Part shown: piece by piece, positions 37,488 to 47,201 of the stretch
How positions within the stretch are numbered: position 1 is the stretch's first letter
How the letters are laid out: each line of letters opens with the position of its first letter
DNA from: Thiosulfatimonas sediminis
GTDB taxonomy: Bacteria; Pseudomonadota; Gammaproteobacteria; Thiomicrospirales; Thiomicrospiraceae
DNA: 64,000 bases
Assembly: GCF_011398355.1 (NCBI RefSeq)
Contig: NZ_AP021889.1
Coordinates: 1,736,001-1,800,000, forward strand
Direction of reading: 5' to 3'
Program-made: the position numbers and the translations under genes
The notes under the pieces: model-generated
Told to the model about the DNA's origin: nothing
The model's input: only the letters and a program-made list of their open reading frames with translations
Databases searched by the model: none

Positions 37488-38057
37488 TTATTGAGCAACA
37501 ATCACACGTGCCGGACGAACCAAGCGATCGTTTAGTTTGTAACCCTTTTGAATGACATCCACAATCATTTGCGACTCATGGTCCGGTGATGGAATCATGG
37601 TCATCGCTTCGTGATCCTGTGGATTAAACTTCTCACCTTGCGGATCAATACGTTCAACATTAAAGGCCGCTAAAACGTCCAGCATCTGCTTGAACGTCAT
37701 CTCAATGCCTTCACTGATTGTCTCTTTAGTGGCTTCCTCTTTGGCTGCCGCTTGCATTCCCATCTCCATCGAATCCATCGCCGGAATCAGTGCATCGACG
37801 AATTTTTTCAACGCAAATTTATGCGCTTCTTCTAAATCCAAACGCGTACGACGACGTAGGTTTTCCATATCTGCCTGTAAACGCAACGCCAAATCACGGT
37901 TTTTCGCCGCTTCATCTTGCGCTTGGGCAAGTAACGCATCTAAGTCGTGCTCGACTTGTTGCTGTGCTTGCTCTAAGTTTTCGTCTGCTTGTTGCGCCGC
38001 TTGCTCAGCGCTCACATCTTGGTTAATTTGTTCTTGTGTTTGATTTTGTTCAGCCAC
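37488..38057 (-). CDS. grpE: nucleotide exchange factor GrpE
   Basis: The 189-residue protein has an acidic Gln-rich N-terminus and a long coiled coil (NRDLALRLQADMENLRRRTRLD). The GrpE C-terminal beta domain includes NPQDHEAMTMIPSPDHESQMI and the signature VIQKGYKLNDRLVRPARVIV. It drives ADP release from DnaK. A near-consensus heat-shock promoter lies about 70 bases upstream. Confidence 0.96.
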   Translation of the reverse strand: MAEQNQTQEQINQDVSAEQAAQQADENLEQAQQQVEHDLDALLAQAQDEAAKNRDLALRLQADMENLRRRTRLDLEEAHKFALKKFVDALIPAMDSMEMGMQAAAKEEATKETISEGIEMTFKQMLDVLAAFNVERIDPQGEKFNPQDHEAMTMIPSPDHESQMIVDVIQKGYKLNDRLVRPARVIVAQ

Positions 38058-38123
38058 AATTCAACCCCTATTGGTTTAGTTATCTAAATATTGATTAATT
38101 CTGCATTTTTGGAATATTGAACA

Positions 38124-38152
38124 ACATGGGGCCGAAGCGGTTTTTTTTCAAG
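38124..38152 (-). promoter_or_regulatory. sigma-32 (heat-shock) promoter for grpE
   Basis: CTTGAAA, 14 bases, CCCCATGT on the minus strand: a full match to the consensus CTTGAAA-N11-16-CCCCATNT. Confidence 0.85.
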
Positions 38153-38284
38153 ACCCGCAGAATTTTTTTTGCTTTGCCACGCTCGATTGCAGCCTGCTCA
38201 GGTATAATCCGAGAGCATTCAAATTTACTTTTTTGGCACAACTTTATGTACCCTTTGGCCACGTCATCAAGAGGACATTGCAGC

Positions 38285-39160
38285 ATGTTTCACCGTATCG
38301 GCATCTTCGGAAAATACAACGGCATCGCGTGTTGGGACACCATTGACCGCCTGTTGCAACACTTAATCAGCAGCGACAAAACGGTTTTATTGGACTCCGC
38401 CTCATGCGCTGACTTCCCGCATCAGCGCTATGGCGTGGACGTTGTCGAACGCGAAGAACTGGGTAAACAGATTGATATCGCCATCGTGGTGGGTGGCGAC
38501 GGTACTTTTTTAGATGTTGCGCGCTCCATTGTCGATTACGACGTACCGATTCTTGGCATCAACCTTGGCCGTCTTGGTTTCTTGACCGACATCTCCCCTA
38601 AAGAAATGCTCAACATTATTGACGAAGTCATGCAAGACCAATATGCCGGCGAAGAACGCAATCTCATTCGCGTGCAAATCGAAAAAGACAACGTCATCGA
38701 ATTTGATCAACTCGCATTAAATGATGTGGTCATCCACAAAACCGAATCGCCAAGAATGATTGAATTTGAAACCTGTGTCGATGGACGCTTCTTAAACAGC
38801 CAACGCTCAGATGGCATGATTATTTCCACGCCAACCGGCTCAACAGCCTATGCCCTCTCCGCTGGCGGGCCTTTATTAGATCCTCGTCTTGATGTTTTCT
38901 GCTTAGTGTCCATCAATCCTCACACCATGAGCACGCGACCATTTGTTTTACCAGGCAGCAGCGTTGTCACCATTCGTCCGCATGAAAACTGCAACGGCTT
39001 GGCACAAATCATCTGTGATGGGCAATTAACGCATCACATTGGGGTCAACCACAAAGCCACAATTACCCGCCACAAAAAATTCATTAAAATGCTTCACCCT
39101 GCTGGACATGATCACTTCGAACTACTGCGAGCCAAACTGCGCTGGGGCGACAAACTTTAA
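38285..39160 (+). CDS. nadK: NAD kinase
   Basis: The protein starts MFHRIGIFGKYNG at the ATG preceded by AGAGGA. It has VVGGDGTFLDVARS (GGDG catalytic motif), GINLGRLGFLTDI and STPTGSTAYALSAGGP. It phosphorylates NAD to NADP with ATP. It is divergent from grpE and followed by recN after 103 bases, the conserved grpE-nadK-recN order. Confidence 0.95.
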   Translation: MFHRIGIFGKYNGIACWDTIDRLLQHLISSDKTVLLDSASCADFPHQRYGVDVVEREELGKQIDIAIVVGGDGTFLDVARSIVDYDVPILGINLGRLGFLTDISPKEMLNIIDEVMQDQYAGEERNLIRVQIEKDNVIEFDQLALNDVVIHKTESPRMIEFETCVDGRFLNSQRSDGMIISTPTGSTAYALSAGGPLLDPRLDVFCLVSINPHTMSTRPFVLPGSSVVTIRPHENCNGLAQIICDGQLTHHIGVNHKATITRHKKFIKMLHPAGHDHFELLRAKLRWGDKL

Positions 39161-39263
39161 ACCCCAAAATATCTCCTATTTAGCGAGCTTTAACGGAATT
39201 ATTTGGATTGTGTAACATTTTTCAAGTAAGCTATTCGTGCAACAGTACTTTTGAGAGTGAAAC

Positions 39264-40934
39264 ATGTTAAGCGAACTATCCATTCAAAACTTGGCGTTAA
39301 TTGAAAAACTGACTTTACACTTCCAATCTGGATTTAGCACACTCACCGGTGAAACCGGCGCAGGCAAATCAATCTTGCTGGATGCGCTCGGCTTAGCACT
39401 GGGCGACCGAGCCGACAGTTCGCTGGTGCGTTATGAAACAGCACGTGCAGACATTAGCGCACGTTTTGACCTAACCCATTTAGCGCACGTTCAACACTGG
39501 CTTGAACAGCAAGAGCTGGATGAGGCCGGAGAAAAAAGCTGTATTTTGCGCCGTACCTTGACCACAGAAGGACGTTCAAAAGCTTATGTAAATGGCATTC
39601 CAATCGCGCTTAGCCAACTTAAAACGCTCAGCGCCATGTTAATTGACATCCACGGCCAGCACGAACACCAATCGCTACTCAATTCAACCAAACAGCTCGA
39701 GCTACTGGATGCGTTTGCCGCCCATCCCGATTTAGTCGAAAGCTGTCGCCACAACTTTAAGCTTTGGCAAAAGTCTAAACAGCGCTTACGCGAGTTACAG
39801 AGCGAACAACAAGACTACCAAAGCAAATTAGAATTGCTGCAATTTCAGCAACAGGAATTTTCCGACTTAGCCCCACAAATCGATGAATTTGAGCAGCTTG
39901 AAATCGAACAACATAGCTTGTCACACGCCAGTGAAATTAAACACAATAGCGAATTGGCTTATCAGCTTTTGGAAGACGAAAACGGTGCCAGCGATGTGAT
40001 TAGCCGCGCCATTTATAGTCTAGAAAAAATTTGTGATTTTGACACTCGCTTTAACGCGCCTTTGCATCAGCTCAACAGCGCGCTGATTGAAGTGCAAGAA
40101 GCTGCCTCAGAAATTCAGTCGCTCAATGAACGAATCGAACTTGACCCACAACTCCTCAATCAAGTAGAAGAGCGCTTATCCGCACTGTTTGCAACCGCCA
40201 AAAAATACCAAATCGAACCCTCTGAATTACCCCAGAAACAGCAGTTAATTGAGCAAAGCTTGGCCGATTTACAGCACAACAACGACGCTTTAGATGAGCT
40301 ACAAACCCTCATCAGCCAACAACACGACGCTTTCCATTTCGCCGCCAAACAGCTGCATGAATCACGTCTAAAGGCAGCGAAAAAACTCGATAAGCAAATT
40401 ACCGACGGAATGCGCCAATTAGGAATGGCTAATGGAAAATTTGCCGTAGACCTTAGCCCTGCCGCCAGCGCTTCAGCAATGGGCATGGACCTATGCCAAT
40501 TCCAAGTCACCGCCAATAAAGGACAGCCATTACAGGCACTGGCCAAGGTCGCTTCAGGCGGGGAGTTATCACGCATTAGCTTAGCGATTCAAGTGGCAAC
40601 GGCGGAGGTTGCGCAGCTGCCAACACTGATTTTTGATGAAGTGGATGTCGGTATCGGCGGTGGAATCGCCGAAGTCGTTGGTGAAAAAATGCGTCAGCTT
40701 GGCTGCCACAAACAGATTTTATCCATCACACATTTGGCGCAAGTTGCGGCGCATGGCAATCAACATTTACGCATCAGCAAGTTCGATAAAAAATCAGCCA
40801 CGCAAACAAAGGTAGACTACTTAACCGAAACCGAACGCACGGCAGAATTAGCCCGAATGCTGGGTGGCATGACCATCACTGAACAGACTGAAAAGATGGC
40901 CACAGAAATGTTACAGCAAGCTCAGCAGAAATAG
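39264..40934 (+). CDS. recN: DNA repair protein RecN
   Basis: The 556-residue SMC-like ATPase has Walker A LTGETGAGKSILLDAL at the N-terminus and a long coiled-coil middle. The C-terminal signature is KVASGGELSRISLAI, with Walker B LPTLIFDEVDVGIGG. It acts in double-strand-break repair. It is followed by a bidirectional terminator shared with fur. No LexA box was evident by eye. Confidence 0.96.
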   Translation: MLSELSIQNLALIEKLTLHFQSGFSTLTGETGAGKSILLDALGLALGDRADSSLVRYETARADISARFDLTHLAHVQHWLEQQELDEAGEKSCILRRTLTTEGRSKAYVNGIPIALSQLKTLSAMLIDIHGQHEHQSLLNSTKQLELLDAFAAHPDLVESCRHNFKLWQKSKQRLRELQSEQQDYQSKLELLQFQQQEFSDLAPQIDEFEQLEIEQHSLSHASEIKHNSELAYQLLEDENGASDVISRAIYSLEKICDFDTRFNAPLHQLNSALIEVQEAASEIQSLNERIELDPQLLNQVEERLSALFATAKKYQIEPSELPQKQQLIEQSLADLQHNNDALDELQTLISQQHDAFHFAAKQLHESRLKAAKKLDKQITDGMRQLGMANGKFAVDLSPAASASAMGMDLCQFQVTANKGQPLQALAKVASGGELSRISLAIQVATAEVAQLPTLIFDEVDVGIGGGIAEVVGEKMRQLGCHKQILSITHLAQVAAHGNQHLRISKFDKKSATQTKVDYLTETERTAELARMLGGMTITEQTEKMATEMLQQAQQK

Positions 40935-41005
40935 CGGTTTTAAGCATGCAAAACATCACACATTGCACCTTATTCCTGAGCTTCTTGATACCAGTAAAAA
41001 CCAAA

Positions 41006-41036
41006 AAGCCGATAAAAAAAGATTTTTTATCGGCTT
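41006..41036. terminator. bidirectional intrinsic terminator
   Basis: AAGCCGATAAAAAA pairs with TTTTTTATCGGCTT. It separates recN from the convergent fur. Confidence 0.8.
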
Positions 41037-41077
41037 CTTAAATGATGTCACGCCATTTCACGCGCACATTCAGCACT

Positions 41078-41503
41078 TTATTTTATCGCAGGATCAAGCT
41101 CTTCTTTATAAGCGCCGTAAATTACCAAATTATGGCCTGAGAGATCATAACCCAACTCTTTAGAAATTTCTTGAATGCGCTCCTCAATCACACTATCAAC
41201 AAACTCACGAACGCGTCCAGTTTTGATACAAACAATATGGTCGTGATTATCGCCGGTGTCTAATTCAAAAATTGACACATTGTTTTCAAAATTCAGACGA
41301 CGCACAATGCCAGCTTGCTCAAACTGGGTTAACACACGGTAAACCGTGGCTAAGCCGACTTCTTCACCCTGTTCAAGTAGAATCTTAAATACGTCTTCCG
41401 CTGAAAGATGATGATCTTCTCCAGCACTCTCTAAAATCTCTAATATTTTTAGCCTTGGCAAAGTCACCTTTAAGCCAACTTTTTTTAATTCAGCACCGCT
41501 CAT
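41078..41503 (-). CDS. fur: ferric uptake regulator Fur
   Basis: The 141-residue protein has the winged-helix N-terminal domain (GLKVTLPRLKILEIL, GLATVYRVLTQFEQAGIV) and the metal-binding C-terminal domain (DTGDNHDHIVCIKTGRVREF). Only one Cys is present where many Fur proteins have C-x2-C, as also in Pseudomonas Fur. It represses iron-uptake genes with Fe(II). It is divergent from bamE, the common gammaproteobacterial arrangement. Confidence 0.95.
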   Translation of the reverse strand: MSGAELKKVGLKVTLPRLKILEILESAGEDHHLSAEDVFKILLEQGEEVGLATVYRVLTQFEQAGIVRRLNFENNVSIFELDTGDNHDHIVCIKTGRVREFVDSVIEERIQEISKELGYDLSGHNLVIYGAYKEELDPAIK

Positions 41504-41681
41504 CGTACCCTCTAATATTTTCTTGTCTGGCCCCGTTTTAACGAGTTTTAACTACCATGAAAAAAAGCAGACTGACAAATGCTTGAAATCTGCTTAACGA
41601 GATTGAAAATCATAATTACGGTGTATAATAACGCAATTCTAATTTTTTTTGACTAAAAACCAATAAAAGAGACTTCCTCCA

Positions 41682-42098
41682 ATGCGTCTAAACCCAAACG
41701 CCACAGAACGCCGCACCCCCATTTTCACTCGCACTGCTCTTGCTTTGATTATCGCGGCAAACGGCCTTGTTTTAAGCGGATTATCCGGTTGTTCTTATCT
41801 GGCACCTTACAAAGCACCAGTGACGCAAGGCAATGTGATGACAACGGAATCAGTTGAACTTTTACAAGCGGGCTTAAACCAGACTCAAGTACGCAAATTA
41901 CTGGGCCCACCGATGGGTGAAAATGCGTTTAACCCATACCATTGGGAATACGTTTTTTACACCACCGATTCAGATTCTAATGTCGAAGTACGCAAACAGC
42001 TAATCATCAATTTTGATCAAGCGCGCTATTTAACCGACTGGAAAGTGCAGGAAGCCAAAGTGGATATGCAAGATGAAGATACGTTCTTCGGTTTATAA
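41682..42098 (+). CDS. bamE: outer membrane assembly lipoprotein BamE
   Basis: The 138-residue protein has a lipoprotein signal (LALIIAANGLVLSGLSGC, lipobox LSGC). The SmpA/OmlA domain follows: VTQGNVMTTESVELLQAGLNQTQVRKLLGPP, then WEYVFYT. It is an accessory subunit of the BAM complex at the inner face of the outer membrane. The N-terminal region before the hydrophobic core is longer than usual (MRLNPNATERRTPIFTR). Confidence 0.92.
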   Translation: MRLNPNATERRTPIFTRTALALIIAANGLVLSGLSGCSYLAPYKAPVTQGNVMTTESVELLQAGLNQTQVRKLLGPPMGENAFNPYHWEYVFYTTDSDSNVEVRKQLIINFDQARYLTDWKVQEAKVDMQDEDTFFGL

Positions 42099-42133
42099 AC
42101 CAGCTTTATTGTCTTGTCATTCTACACTCTTAC

Positions 42134-42159
42134 ATAAAGCGGCTTTTTAGTCGCTTTAT
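42134..42159. terminator. possible terminator between bamE and rnfH
   Basis: ATAAAGCG pairs with CGCTTTAT around a T-rich loop. The T-run after the stem is weak. Confidence 0.45.
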
Positions 42160-42174
42160 TGATTTGACCAACAA

Positions 42175-42459
42175 CTAAAGCGATTTTTGAGCACTGCGCT
42201 CTTGATTCACTTTTTCACGCCGCCGATCTCGCGGATCGGCTTTGAGGGGGCGATATACCTCGATACGATCCATTTCTCGCAACACCGTATCCGCGTCAAC
42301 CAACTTGCCAAAAATCCCCACTTTCTCAAGATTTAAATCGGGAAAACGCCGCAATAATTCAGATTGCTGCAAAGCTTGCGCTACAGTGCAACCCTCGGCA
42401 ACCTGCTCCACAAATAAAAACTGTTCTTCTTTTAACGCGTAAGCAACTTCAATCTTCAT
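42175..42459 (-). CDS. rnfH: RnfH family (RatB) ubiquitin-like protein
   Basis: The 94-residue protein fits RnfH: MKIEVAYALKEEQFLFVEQV, then VGIFGKLVDADTVLREMDRIEVYRPLKADPRDRRREK, the conserved C-terminal block. It has a small beta-grasp fold of unclear function. It follows ratA by 8 bases, the standard ratAB pair. Confidence 0.92.
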   Translation of the reverse strand: MKIEVAYALKEEQFLFVEQVAEGCTVAQALQQSELLRRFPDLNLEKVGIFGKLVDADTVLREMDRIEVYRPLKADPRDRRREKVNQERSAQKSL

Positions 42460-42467
42460 AGTGTTTC

Positions 42468-42911
42468 TTAGTCAAAGGGATTAGGGTAAATTTGTTTGGC
42501 TCGCTCACAAAAAGAGTCCACCAATGAACTGGCAATTTGTTCAAAAACAGGACCAATGGCTAAATTCAACAAGCCACTTTTTACTTCAAACTCAATTTCA
42601 AACAGTATTTTACACGCATCAGCATCCAATGCCTTAAAGCTCCACTCCCCTCGCAACGCTTTGAAAGGACCGTCAATTAACTGCATTTCAATACGTTTTG
42701 CTTCAACCAAATGATTTTGCGTGGTAAACGTTTGACTAAGGCCGGCTTTAGCAATGGTGACCGATGCGCGCATATCAGAATCGCTCTGCTCTAAAATATC
42801 GGCTCCGCCACACCAAGGTAGAAACTGCGGATAAGCGCGCACATCATTCACCAAATCATACATCTGTTTTGCGGAGTAAGGCAAAAGTGCCGTGCGAGTG
42901 ATTTTTTTCAT
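42468..42911 (-). CDS. ratA: RatA / coenzyme Q-binding START-like protein
   Basis: The 147-residue protein from ATG 42911 shows SAKQMYDLVNDVRAYPQFLPWCGGADIL, ASVTIAKAGLSQTFTTQNHL and a C-terminal FCERAKQIYP, all typical of the COQ10/RatA family. In E. coli RatA is reported to hinder 70S ribosome assembly; homologues bind ubiquinone. It is divergent from the next gene. smpB lies close by as usual, with one extra gene between. Confidence 0.92.
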   Translation of the reverse strand: MKKITRTALLPYSAKQMYDLVNDVRAYPQFLPWCGGADILEQSDSDMRASVTIAKAGLSQTFTTQNHLVEAKRIEMQLIDGPFKALRGEWSFKALDADACKILFEIEFEVKSGLLNLAIGPVFEQIASSLVDSFCERAKQIYPNPFD

Positions 42912-43080
42912 GCCAGATTCCATATTTAGCCAAGCTTGACAGCCTTGACTTTGCGCAAGCTTGTGCAGATTCTTGTATGCTTGTTATGATTGCATAACGG
43001 TTGGGGGCACATTATAGCAAAGTCATCCAGCAATCAGCGCCTCCGAATCCATACAATCGCCTATCCGCAAGGGAGCTCCA

Positions 43081-43812
43081 ATGCACAAAGCGTTACAATC
43101 TGTTTATTCTCTTTTATCGGCCGTTGCGTTGTTCAGTTTAAATACCTCAGCCTTAGCTGGCAATGAACGTTATACCGAAAATGCCAACTGGCCCAAAAAC
43201 GCTTGGCAAGTCGACTATGAGTACGATGACTTTAGCGAGCAAGTTACCCATGCTCAATTGATTTTTATTCCCGAAAATTATGGTGCGCAAAAGGCTTTTT
43301 TTCTCCGCTGCCAACCCTATTACACTAATTTTTCAGTGGCCTTTATTGAGCCGCGGACAGCGATTATGGAGGACGGCAAACTGCATAACAATGCCCCCAA
43401 ATTTAATCAACACGGATTTGTATACTCACAAGAGCGGCCAATTCGTTTTAACGTTGCCGGCAAGAAATTCCATGAAGACGTTGATGTTGGCGGACAAAAT
43501 CGTGGCATCTCCGAGTGGCTAAAACCGACACAACTCAGTCTAGCGAACAACCAGTTACAAATGTCTTTTTTTGCTTCATTCGCTTATGACAATATGCCAT
43601 CGTTTGCTCGTAACACCTCTAACGACTTTAGTCGCAGTCTATTTACCGCCCTGAAAACCGCCCTTCTTAAAGAGCAAAATGTGGAATTTGAATTACAACT
43701 GCCAAATGAGAATACCGCGCGATTTGAACTCAATGGTAAACGTTTAAAAGACTTTGCTCCGCAAGCAGTATTAGACTTCTGTTTACTAAAACGTCAATTA
43801 AGCAATGACTAA
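43081..43812 (+). CDS. exported protein of unknown function
   Basis: The 243-residue protein has a signal peptide (SVYSLLSAVALFSLNTSALA) and a beta-rich mature part with paired cysteines (FFLRCQPYY and LDFCLLKRQ). I recognise no domain. It lies between ratA and smpB, which are usually adjacent divergent genes, so it looks like an insertion into a conserved neighbourhood. GGGAGCTCCA precedes the ATG. Confidence 0.7.
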   Translation: MHKALQSVYSLLSAVALFSLNTSALAGNERYTENANWPKNAWQVDYEYDDFSEQVTHAQLIFIPENYGAQKAFFLRCQPYYTNFSVAFIEPRTAIMEDGKLHNNAPKFNQHGFVYSQERPIRFNVAGKKFHEDVDVGGQNRGISEWLKPTQLSLANNQLQMSFFASFAYDNMPSFARNTSNDFSRSLFTALKTALLKEQNVEFELQLPNENTARFELNGKRLKDFAPQAVLDFCLLKRQLSND

Positions 43813-44093
43813 AACGTGCAAAAAGATGTAAATACTTTTAAAGGCTTATCTAAAACCCAAATTTGCAACCGTTCTTGAAAAAACAAGAAATAGATTCCAA
43901 TGGTTTCCACCAAACAACAAGCAAAACACAATTAAGTTAAGCAAGACGGCTGCTTACGATCATGTCCAAAGCAGACACTATAACAGCCAGCGCAACTAAA
44001 TTATTCAAAGCCCCGTTTGGTAAGGCGATGGTATAATCGCTCAAATTCAATTCAAGACTGCGCACAGCGCAAGCAGAAAATAAGGTCTGAAGC

Positions 44094-44573
44094 ATGGCAA
44101 AGGGAAATAAAAGTAAAACGCCTGCCAACATCATCGTACAAAACAAAAAGGCGCGTTTTGAGTATTTTATTGAGCAAGAGTTTGAAGCGGGTCTAGCACT
44201 CGAAGGCTGGGAAATCAAAAGCCTACGTCAACATAAAATCCAGCTGAACGAAAGTTATATTCTTTTAAAGAATAACGAAGCTTGGTTATTTGGCGCTTTG
44301 ATTACACCGTTAATCTCCACTTCAACCCACTTAATTGCTGATCCGCTGCGATTACGTAAACTGCTAATGCATCGCCGAGAAATTGACCGTTTAATCGGAG
44401 CAGTTGATCAAAAAGGCCTAACCCTCATACCATTAAACTTGCACTGGGCGCGAGGCAAAGTCAAATTAAGCTTGGCATTGGCGAAAGGTAAGAAATTACA
44501 TGACAAACGTGCCACTGAAAAAGACCGTGAATGGAATCGAGACAAACAACGAGTCATGAAACTCACTCGCTAA
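44094..44573 (+). CDS. smpB: SsrA-binding protein SmpB
   Basis: The 159-residue protein has [55 protein letters not shown] and the basic C-terminal tail [19 protein letters not shown]. It binds tmRNA and is needed for trans-translation. The tmRNA gene itself lies 1.8 kb downstream, beyond a GGDEF gene. Confidence 0.97.
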   Translation: MAKGNKSKTPANIIVQNKKARFEYFIEQEFEAGLALEGWEIKSLRQHKIQLNESYILLKNNEAWLFGALITPLISTSTHLIADPLRLRKLLMHRREIDRLIGAVDQKGLTLIPLNLHWARGKVKLSLALAKGKKLHDKRATEKDREWNRDKQRVMKLTR

Positions 44574-44594
44574 ACTTTTCTAAAGAACTTATAA

Positions 44595-44632
44595 CCGCCA
44601 GCTTAGCAATCAACGCTGGCGGTGTTTTTTTT
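44595..44632 (+). terminator. intrinsic terminator after smpB
   Basis: CCGCCAGC pairs with GCTGGCGG and a run of eight T follows. Confidence 0.9.
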
Positions 44633-44639
44633 ACAACCG

Positions 44640-46007
44640 CTATTGGCTAAAACAGACAACCTGATTACGCCCATTTTCTTTCGCCTGGTATAAACAAATA
44701 TCGGTCTTCTCAAACCAGGTTTTTGGCTCCCAGCGCTCATGCAACTGACAAAGTCCAAAGCTGCAGGTTAATTGAATCTGTTTCGGCCAATGTGTTGATT
44801 CCACCTTAATACGGAGTTTTTCAACGACAGCCAAAGCCTCATTCTGGGTAGTCATCGGCATCAATATCGCAAACTCCTCGCCGCCCCAGCGTGCCAATAA
44901 ATCGGTTTGCCGCAAACCGTCTTTCGCCACTTGATAAAATGCCTTTAAGACGTCATCCCCCACTAAATGCCCGTGCGTATCGTTAACGCTTTTGAAATGA
45001 TCCAAATCACAAATCACCAAGCAAATAGGGTCTCTATGGCGTTGGAACTCGTGAACCGCTTGATAAATAAATTCATCAAACACCCGACGATTCAAAGCCC
45101 CGGTTAACTGGTCGTGATTAGCTTGATTTTGCAATGACTGCTCACGAGTGATATTTTCAGCAATCAGCAAAAAGCCGCTTTTCTCTCCAAATAAATTGTA
45201 TTCAGGCTTAATCACCGCATCCAACCAATAGCTTTTAGCCCCCATTTCAATATACAGAATCCCCTCCCAATTGCTGCGATCCTGCTGCCAAATTTTTGGA
45301 TCGGTACTTAAGGAGATTAAGCCCAACTCGGCAAAATTCTTGCCAATAATCGCATTCACTCCCTTACCAAGAAGATGTGCAATCGCCAAACTAGCGTAAA
45401 TAATCTTCCCATCAGGCGTGATTTTGAGCATCGGAATACTGCTATCAACAATTTTTTGTTGATACTCCAATTCACGATTAACTTCGCTTAAATTAAGTTC
45501 GGATTTGATAAAAAACTCTTTCACGACTAATAACAACACCGTCATCGCTAATAAAGCAAAAGCAGCTCCGGAATAACTGGCAGAATCAAGCGGTAAATAC
45601 TTATCCGGAAATGGCAACAATAACGGAATTAAAAAAAGCGCCAACCAACCTATCTGTAACCAAAATCGATTTAAAAATACATTCACAATCGGCAGGACTA
45701 ATATCCAATAATAAACCTCAGAAGTCGCCCCCAAATTGATAAATACATTCGCCAAAAAAATCAAATAGAGCGATGCCATGAATAACTGAGTAGCCAATAC
45801 ACCGCGATGCGCTTGATGTGCCTGAAAGCTCAATAAAAAGCCGACTAGACTGAGGGCAAACACACCGGTCATCAAATACTTTTCAACAATTAAACCGTGA
45901 AAAATCGTCAACAAGGTAATCGGGATAAATAGCAACAGAGCAAACCAACGAATCCGCGCGGCAAGTTGTTGCTGGTAACTTAAATAATCTTTATCAATGG
46001 CTGACAT
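44640..46007 (-). CDS. membrane PAS-GGDEF diguanylate cyclase
   Basis: From the ATG at 46007 (MSAIDKDYLSYQQQ) the 455-residue protein has about six N-terminal transmembrane helices and a short coiled coil (ELNLSEVNRELEYQQKIVDS). A PAS domain follows (MLKITPDGKIIYASLAIAHLLG). The GGDEF domain includes DQLTGALNRRVFDEF, CDLDHFKSVNDTHGH and WGGEEFAILMP. The active-site GGEEF is intact, and RQTD five residues before it is a product-inhibition I-site. It should make c-di-GMP. It is a paralogue of the gene at 47202, mirrored across the tmRNA gene. Confidence 0.88.
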   Translation of the reverse strand: MSAIDKDYLSYQQQLAARIRWFALLLFIPITLLTIFHGLIVEKYLMTGVFALSLVGFLLSFQAHQAHRGVLATQLFMASLYLIFLANVFINLGATSEVYYWILVLPIVNVFLNRFWLQIGWLALFLIPLLLPFPDKYLPLDSASYSGAAFALLAMTVLLLVVKEFFIKSELNLSEVNRELEYQQKIVDSSIPMLKITPDGKIIYASLAIAHLLGKGVNAIIGKNFAELGLISLSTDPKIWQQDRSNWEGILYIEMGAKSYWLDAVIKPEYNLFGEKSGFLLIAENITREQSLQNQANHDQLTGALNRRVFDEFIYQAVHEFQRHRDPICLVICDLDHFKSVNDTHGHLVGDDVLKAFYQVAKDGLRQTDLLARWGGEEFAILMPMTTQNEALAVVEKLRIKVESTHWPKQIQLTCSFGLCQLHERWEPKTWFEKTDICLYQAKENGRNQVVCFSQ

Positions 46008-46330
46008 ATTGGCTAAATTCTTCCTTAATAAGATATGTTCTATGGCGCTTCCAACAAAGCACCCTAAAGACAAAAACACACCCTAACGCAATAACCCTAA
46101 ATTAGGTGCAATACAAAACGCAAATGTCGCAAAATGTTCATCAACACTTGCGTCTCTAAGCATTCACTCCGTATCACGGATCTCAACAAAGAAAACCTTA
46201 ACACGAATCAATTCAATCGCGTTAAACAAGCCACGCATAATCTGCACTTTTTTTGAGGGCGGGTAAATTGTTCTCACAAAAATCCCTAAATCTACTATAA
46301 TGCGCTGGTTATAAACTTTACTTCAATTAT
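46008..46330. other. upstream region shared by GGDEF gene and ssrA
   Basis: No gene is seen. TATAAT at 46296-46301 lies about 30 bases before mature tmRNA and is the likely ssrA -10 element; a -35 box is not clear. Confidence 0.4.
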
Positions 46331-46687
46331 GGGGCTGTACTGGTTTCGACGGGGAGTTCAAAGTTTAAAATGCATGTCGTGCCTGAATGATGCACGTAAA
46401 TCTTTATTTCACTTTTGTTATAGTTGCAAACGACGATAACTACGCTCTAGCGGCTTAATCCCGCTAGTGCAGGCTAGACCAGTTGCCTTTGGCCCCTAGC
46501 CTGTATCGACTTACAAAGGATCGTGTATGCCGCGTGCTTGGGTGGCCGTCACTAAACTTAACAAACTCGCTTGATGTGATCCCTGCTGGTCGGGCAACAT
46601 TTAAGTTAAATGAATAGACCAAATAAACATGTAGATTTTTAGATGGCGGCTTTGCGGACGGGGGTTCGACTCCCCCCAGCTCCACCA
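46331..46687 (+). ncRNA. ssrA: transfer-messenger RNA (tmRNA, ssrA)
   Basis: The 5' end GGGGCTGTACTGGTTTCGACG and the 3' end GGTTCGACTCCCCCCAGC with TCCACCA form the tRNA-like acceptor and T arm. The tag reading frame at 46426-46458 starts at GCA and encodes ANDDNYALAA before TAA, ending in the usual ALAA degradation signal. About 357 bases long and one-piece. It rescues stalled ribosomes with SmpB. CCA is encoded. Confidence 0.97.
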
Positions 46688-47201
46688 AATATTAAAACTA
46701 AGTGATTGATTTTCAATGACTTAGCTTTTTTTATGTCTCGTATTTGTGACTCAGTTAAGTTAATTGAAAAACCTTACCAGATTGATAAAAACTTAATACG
46801 GCCTAAATAATACTTCAAACCAAACACTTCTTTGCAACTTTGATAAACATACGCAAGTTTTTTAAAAAATTCATAATTACCTATGAACGCAGATTAAGCT
46901 GTTAGTGTTTAGTTTTTAACATGCCCACGTCCTATTAATTTGTACAGAGAACCATCAACCTTAAGAAACCAACCTTAATCTTGGTAAATCTTATCCATCT
47001 TTGACTATCACGTTTGATTCTTACCCCATAAATCATCTTTAGATCAAAGAGAAAAGTACAGTTGATAGGATCTACAACCTATCTCAAATCGCGCCATTTA
47101 AATCAGGTAAATCAATTCCGTGACATTCTGTTAAGTAATAATTGCGCATATCGCTACAATAAAGTAAGTTTTACAGTCACGGTTTGACTCAGTGGATTAC
47201 G
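46688..47201. other. AT-rich intergenic region, no gene seen
   Basis: The 514 bases between ssrA and the rightward GGDEF gene hold no supported reading frame. They presumably contain the promoter of that gene. No direct repeat of the ssrA 3' end, as expected from an integrated element, is seen here. Confidence 0.4.

Noticed and set aside
41504-41681. Fur box between fur and bamE
   Set aside because: AT-rich stretches such as GAAAATCATAATTA match the consensus too weakly to report.
46464-46688. 74-codon reading frame on the minus strand
   Set aside because: It lies entirely inside the tmRNA gene, whose structure and tag are unmistakable.
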